A program made the translations under genes and the position numbers. A stretch of DNA of 64,000 nt from Ruegeria sp. YS9 (GTDB lineage Bacteria; Pseudomonadota; Alphaproteobacteria; Rhodobacterales; Rhodobacteraceae): contig NZ_CP102409.1 of the NCBI RefSeq assembly GCF_024628725.1, positions 253,501 to 317,500 on the forward strand. The letters are read 5' to 3'. The notes below the pieces were generated by a model. The model was not told the origin of the DNA, ran no database searches, and saw only the letters and a program-made list of their open reading frames with translations. Of this stretch, positions 62,386-64,000 are shown piece after piece (within the stretch, counting starts at the first letter, position 1; every line of letters begins with the position of its first letter).

Positions 62386-62919
62386 TTACTTCTTCTTGCC
62401 TTCCTTGCGGAAGATGAACTCGCCCTTGTAGCGGATGCCTTTGCCTTTGTAAGGCTCGGGGCGGCGCCACTCGCGGATTTTGGCCGCGGTTTCGCCCACC
62501 AGCTGCTGGTCGATACCTTCCACAACGATCTCGGTCTGCTTCGGCGCGGTGATGGTGACACCTTCCGGAGCAGTGAAATCAACATCGTGGCTGTAGCCCA
62601 GGTTCAGCTTCAGGGTGTTGCCCTGCATCTGAGCCCGGTAACCAACACCCTGGATCTCCAGCTCTTTTTTGAAGCCGGTCGTCACACCGGTTACCAGGTT
62701 GGCAACCATGGTGCGGCTCATGCCCCACTGCTGGCGAGCACGTTTGGACATGCCGCGGGGGTCGATCTTAACCACGTTGTCTTCAACCGACAGCGTTACG
62801 TCGTCGGTGGCGGTAAAGCTGCGGGTGCCTTTCGGACCTTTCACTTCGATGGTCTGACCCGACACAGTGGCGGAAACGCCGCTGGGCAGCTCGACCGGCT
62901 TTTTACCAATACGAGACAT
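62386..62919 (-). CDS. rplF: 50S ribosomal protein L6
   Basis: A 177-residue L6. [20 protein letters not shown] and the C-terminus [20 protein letters not shown] are typical. It binds near the sarcin-ricin loop. It lies 11 bases before rplR. The longer in-frame start overlaps rpsH and is rejected. Confidence 0.98.
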   Translation of the reverse strand: MSRIGKKPVELPSGVSATVSGQTIEVKGPKGTRSFTATDDVTLSVEDNVVKIDPRGMSKRARQQWGMSRTMVANLVTGVTTGFKKELEIQGVGYRAQMQGNTLKLNLGYSHDVDFTAPEGVTITAPKQTEIVVEGIDQQLVGETAAKIREWRRPEPYKGKGIRYKGEFIFRKEGKKK

Positions 62920-62932
62920 TGCAGACCTCCCT

Positions 62933-63325
62933 CTAGAAGACGGTGCAGAGCACTTCGCCGCCAACATTGTTGGAGCGAGCGTTTGCGTCCGACATCACAC
63001 CTTTCGGAGTGCTGACAATCGACACACCCAGACCCTGACGGACCTGTGGGATGTCATTGACGCCCATGTATACGCGACGGCCGGGCTTCGAGACCCGCTT
63101 CAGTTCACGAATAACAGGGGTGCCTTCGTAGTATTTCAGGCTGATTTCGATGGCCGGATGACCGTTTTCACCGGTCGTCTTTTCATAGCCACGGATGTAG
63201 CCTTCGTCCGCCAGCACGTCCAGAACCCAGCCGCGCAGCTTGGAAGCCGGGGTGGAAACGGTGGACTTGCCGCGCATTTGCGCGTTGCGGATACGGGTGA
63301 GCATATCGCCGATAGGATCATTCAT
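62933..63325 (-). CDS. rpsH: 30S ribosomal protein S8
   Basis: A 130-residue S8. [20 protein letters not shown] and the C-terminus [20 protein letters not shown] are typical. It binds the central domain of 16S rRNA and in E. coli represses the spc operon at the rplE site. Spacing to neighbours is 13 bases on each side. Confidence 0.98.
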   Translation of the reverse strand: MNDPIGDMLTRIRNAQMRGKSTVSTPASKLRGWVLDVLADEGYIRGYEKTTGENGHPAIEISLKYYEGTPVIRELKRVSKPGRRVYMGVNDIPQVRQGLGVSIVSTPKGVMSDANARSNNVGGEVLCTVF

Positions 63326-63338
63326 ATCTATGTCTCCC

Positions 63339-63644
63339 TTACCAGCTCGATTTCACCATGCCGGGGATCTGACCAGCAGAACCCAGCTCGCGCAGCGCGA
63401 TACGGCTGACCTTCAGCTTACGGTAGTAAGCGTGGGGACGACCGGTCAGCTGACAACGGTTGTGCAGACGGGTAGCCGAGCTGTTGCGCGGCAGTTTCGC
63501 CAGTTTCAGACGCGCCTTGAAGCGCTCTTCCATCGGCTTGCTCTCGTCATTCGCGATTTCTTTCAGCTCGGCACGCTTCGCGGCATATTTGGCCACCAGG
63601 CGTTCGCGCTTCTTTTCGCGTTCGATCATTGCTTTTTTAGCCAT
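63339..63644 (-). CDS. rpsN: 30S ribosomal protein S14 (zinc-free, long form)
   Basis: A 101-residue S14 without the CxxC zinc motif, so the long zinc-independent form. [20 protein letters not shown] and IPGMVKSSW at the end are diagnostic. It lies between rplE and rpsH as in other proteobacteria. Confidence 0.97.
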   Translation of the reverse strand: MAKKAMIEREKKRERLVAKYAAKRAELKEIANDESKPMEERFKARLKLAKLPRNSSATRLHNRCQLTGRPHAYYRKLKVSRIALRELGSAGQIPGMVKSSW

Positions 63645-63663
63645 GTCTCAATCCTCCCGGCGC

Positions 63664-64000
63664 TTATGCGTTGAACGGCATGTTGAAAGCTTTCAACAGT
63701 GCCTTTGCTTCAGCGTCGGTTTTCGCTGTGGTGGCAATTACGATATCCATGCCCCAGACTTCGTCGACCTTGTCGAAATCGATTTCCGGGAACACGATGT
63801 GCTCTTTCATGCCCATGGCAAAGTTGCCCTGACCATCGAAAGCAGGCTTTACACCGCGGAAGTCACGAACGCGCGGCAGCGCGATGGTGATCAGACGATC
63901 CAGGAATTCGTACATCCGGTCACCGCGCAGGGTCACTTTCGCGCCCAGCGGCATGTCTTCACGGACGCGGAAGCCCGCGATCGACTTCTTCGCCTTGGTT
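63664..64000 (-). CDS. rplE: 50S ribosomal protein L5 (partial, 5' end outside window)
   Basis: About the last 112 residues of L5 (normally about 187). [16 protein letters not shown], then [15 protein letters not shown], then FGMKEH-type text as [15 protein letters not shown]. It contacts 5S rRNA and P-site tRNA. The internal Met at 63954 is not the start; the frame is open to the window edge. rplX and the upstream genes should lie beyond 64000. Confidence 0.97.
   Translation of the reverse strand, partial: TKAKKSIAGFRVREDMPLGAKVTLRGDRMYEFLDRLITIALPRVRDFRGVKPAFDGQGNFAMGMKEHIVFPEIDFDKVDEVWGMDIVIATTAKTDAEAKALLKAFNMPFNA

Overview
The window is chromosomal DNA of an alphaproteobacterium, most likely a marine Rhodobacteraceae (Roseobacter group, Ruegeria-like). 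I infer this from the bztABCD glutamate/aspartate transporter, an Atp12-type ATP synthase chaperone gene, the rpmH-rnpA-yidD and yidC-MOSC-engB-argB groupings, a GC content near 60 percent, and codon use. No plasmid backbone, prophage or CRISPR array is visible. Almost every gene is a recognisable housekeeping or metabolic gene; the accessory DNA is confined to a few short stretches.

Region 1 (1-23 kb). A minus-strand cell-shape operon (mreB, mreC, mreD, mrdA; mrdA runs off the left edge) is followed by rlmJ and by leuA, whose leader encodes a Leu/Ile-rich peptide next to a hairpin (attenuation). Then come a short-chain dehydrogenase, a secreted 19-unit MORN-repeat protein, glutamine-dependent nadE, a DadA-like oxidase, a Tat-exported metallo-beta-lactamase-fold hydrolase, gltX, an NsrR-like Rrf2 regulator with its own palindrome, the ybbA/ybbP-like exporter pair divergent from tesA, an L,D-transpeptidase, cspA and a fatty-acid desaturase. 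A decayed IS5-type transposase lies between cspA and the desaturase.

Region 2 (23-39.6 kb). A plus-strand run starts with the 3' half of the spc operon and the alpha operon (rplO, secY, adk, rpsM, rpsK, rpoA, rplQ). It continues with a DegP-type protease, rarA, a crotonase, an RluA-family pseudouridine synthase, a HAD phosphatase, atp12 and bztABCD.

Region 3 (39.6-54 kb). Minus-strand genes are a SixA-like phosphatase, a 4Fe-4S protein, argB, engB, a MOSC protein, yidC, an EAL phosphodiesterase, ttcA, an AidB-like acyl-CoA dehydrogenase, yidD, rnpA and rpmH. These are followed on the plus strand by a TVP38-family membrane protein, a mercuric-reductase-like flavoprotein, an orphan histidine kinase and tRNA-Arg(ACG).

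Region 4 (54-64 kb). After the tRNA there is an apparently complete IS5/IS427-type insertion sequence and an AT-rich HEPN-like gene, then the start of the S10 operon (rpsJ, rplC, rplD, rplW). That operon stops at a terminator, a leader, and what looks like only the first seven codons of rplB. After a short accessory stretch (DUF1127 protein, membrane protein, ABM-domain protein, MarR regulator) the middle of the ribosomal block (rpmD, rpsE, rplR, rplF, rpsH, rpsN, rplE) appears on the opposite strand.

The main observation is that the normally contiguous S10-spc-alpha ribosomal superoperon is present in three pieces within 41 kb, one inverted, with an rplB start fragment at one junction and IS5-type sequence near two of the others. 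I did not find a clearly new defence or metabolic system. The candidates for a second look are the split ribosomal operon and its junctions, the leuA attenuator, the MORN protein and the HEPN gene.
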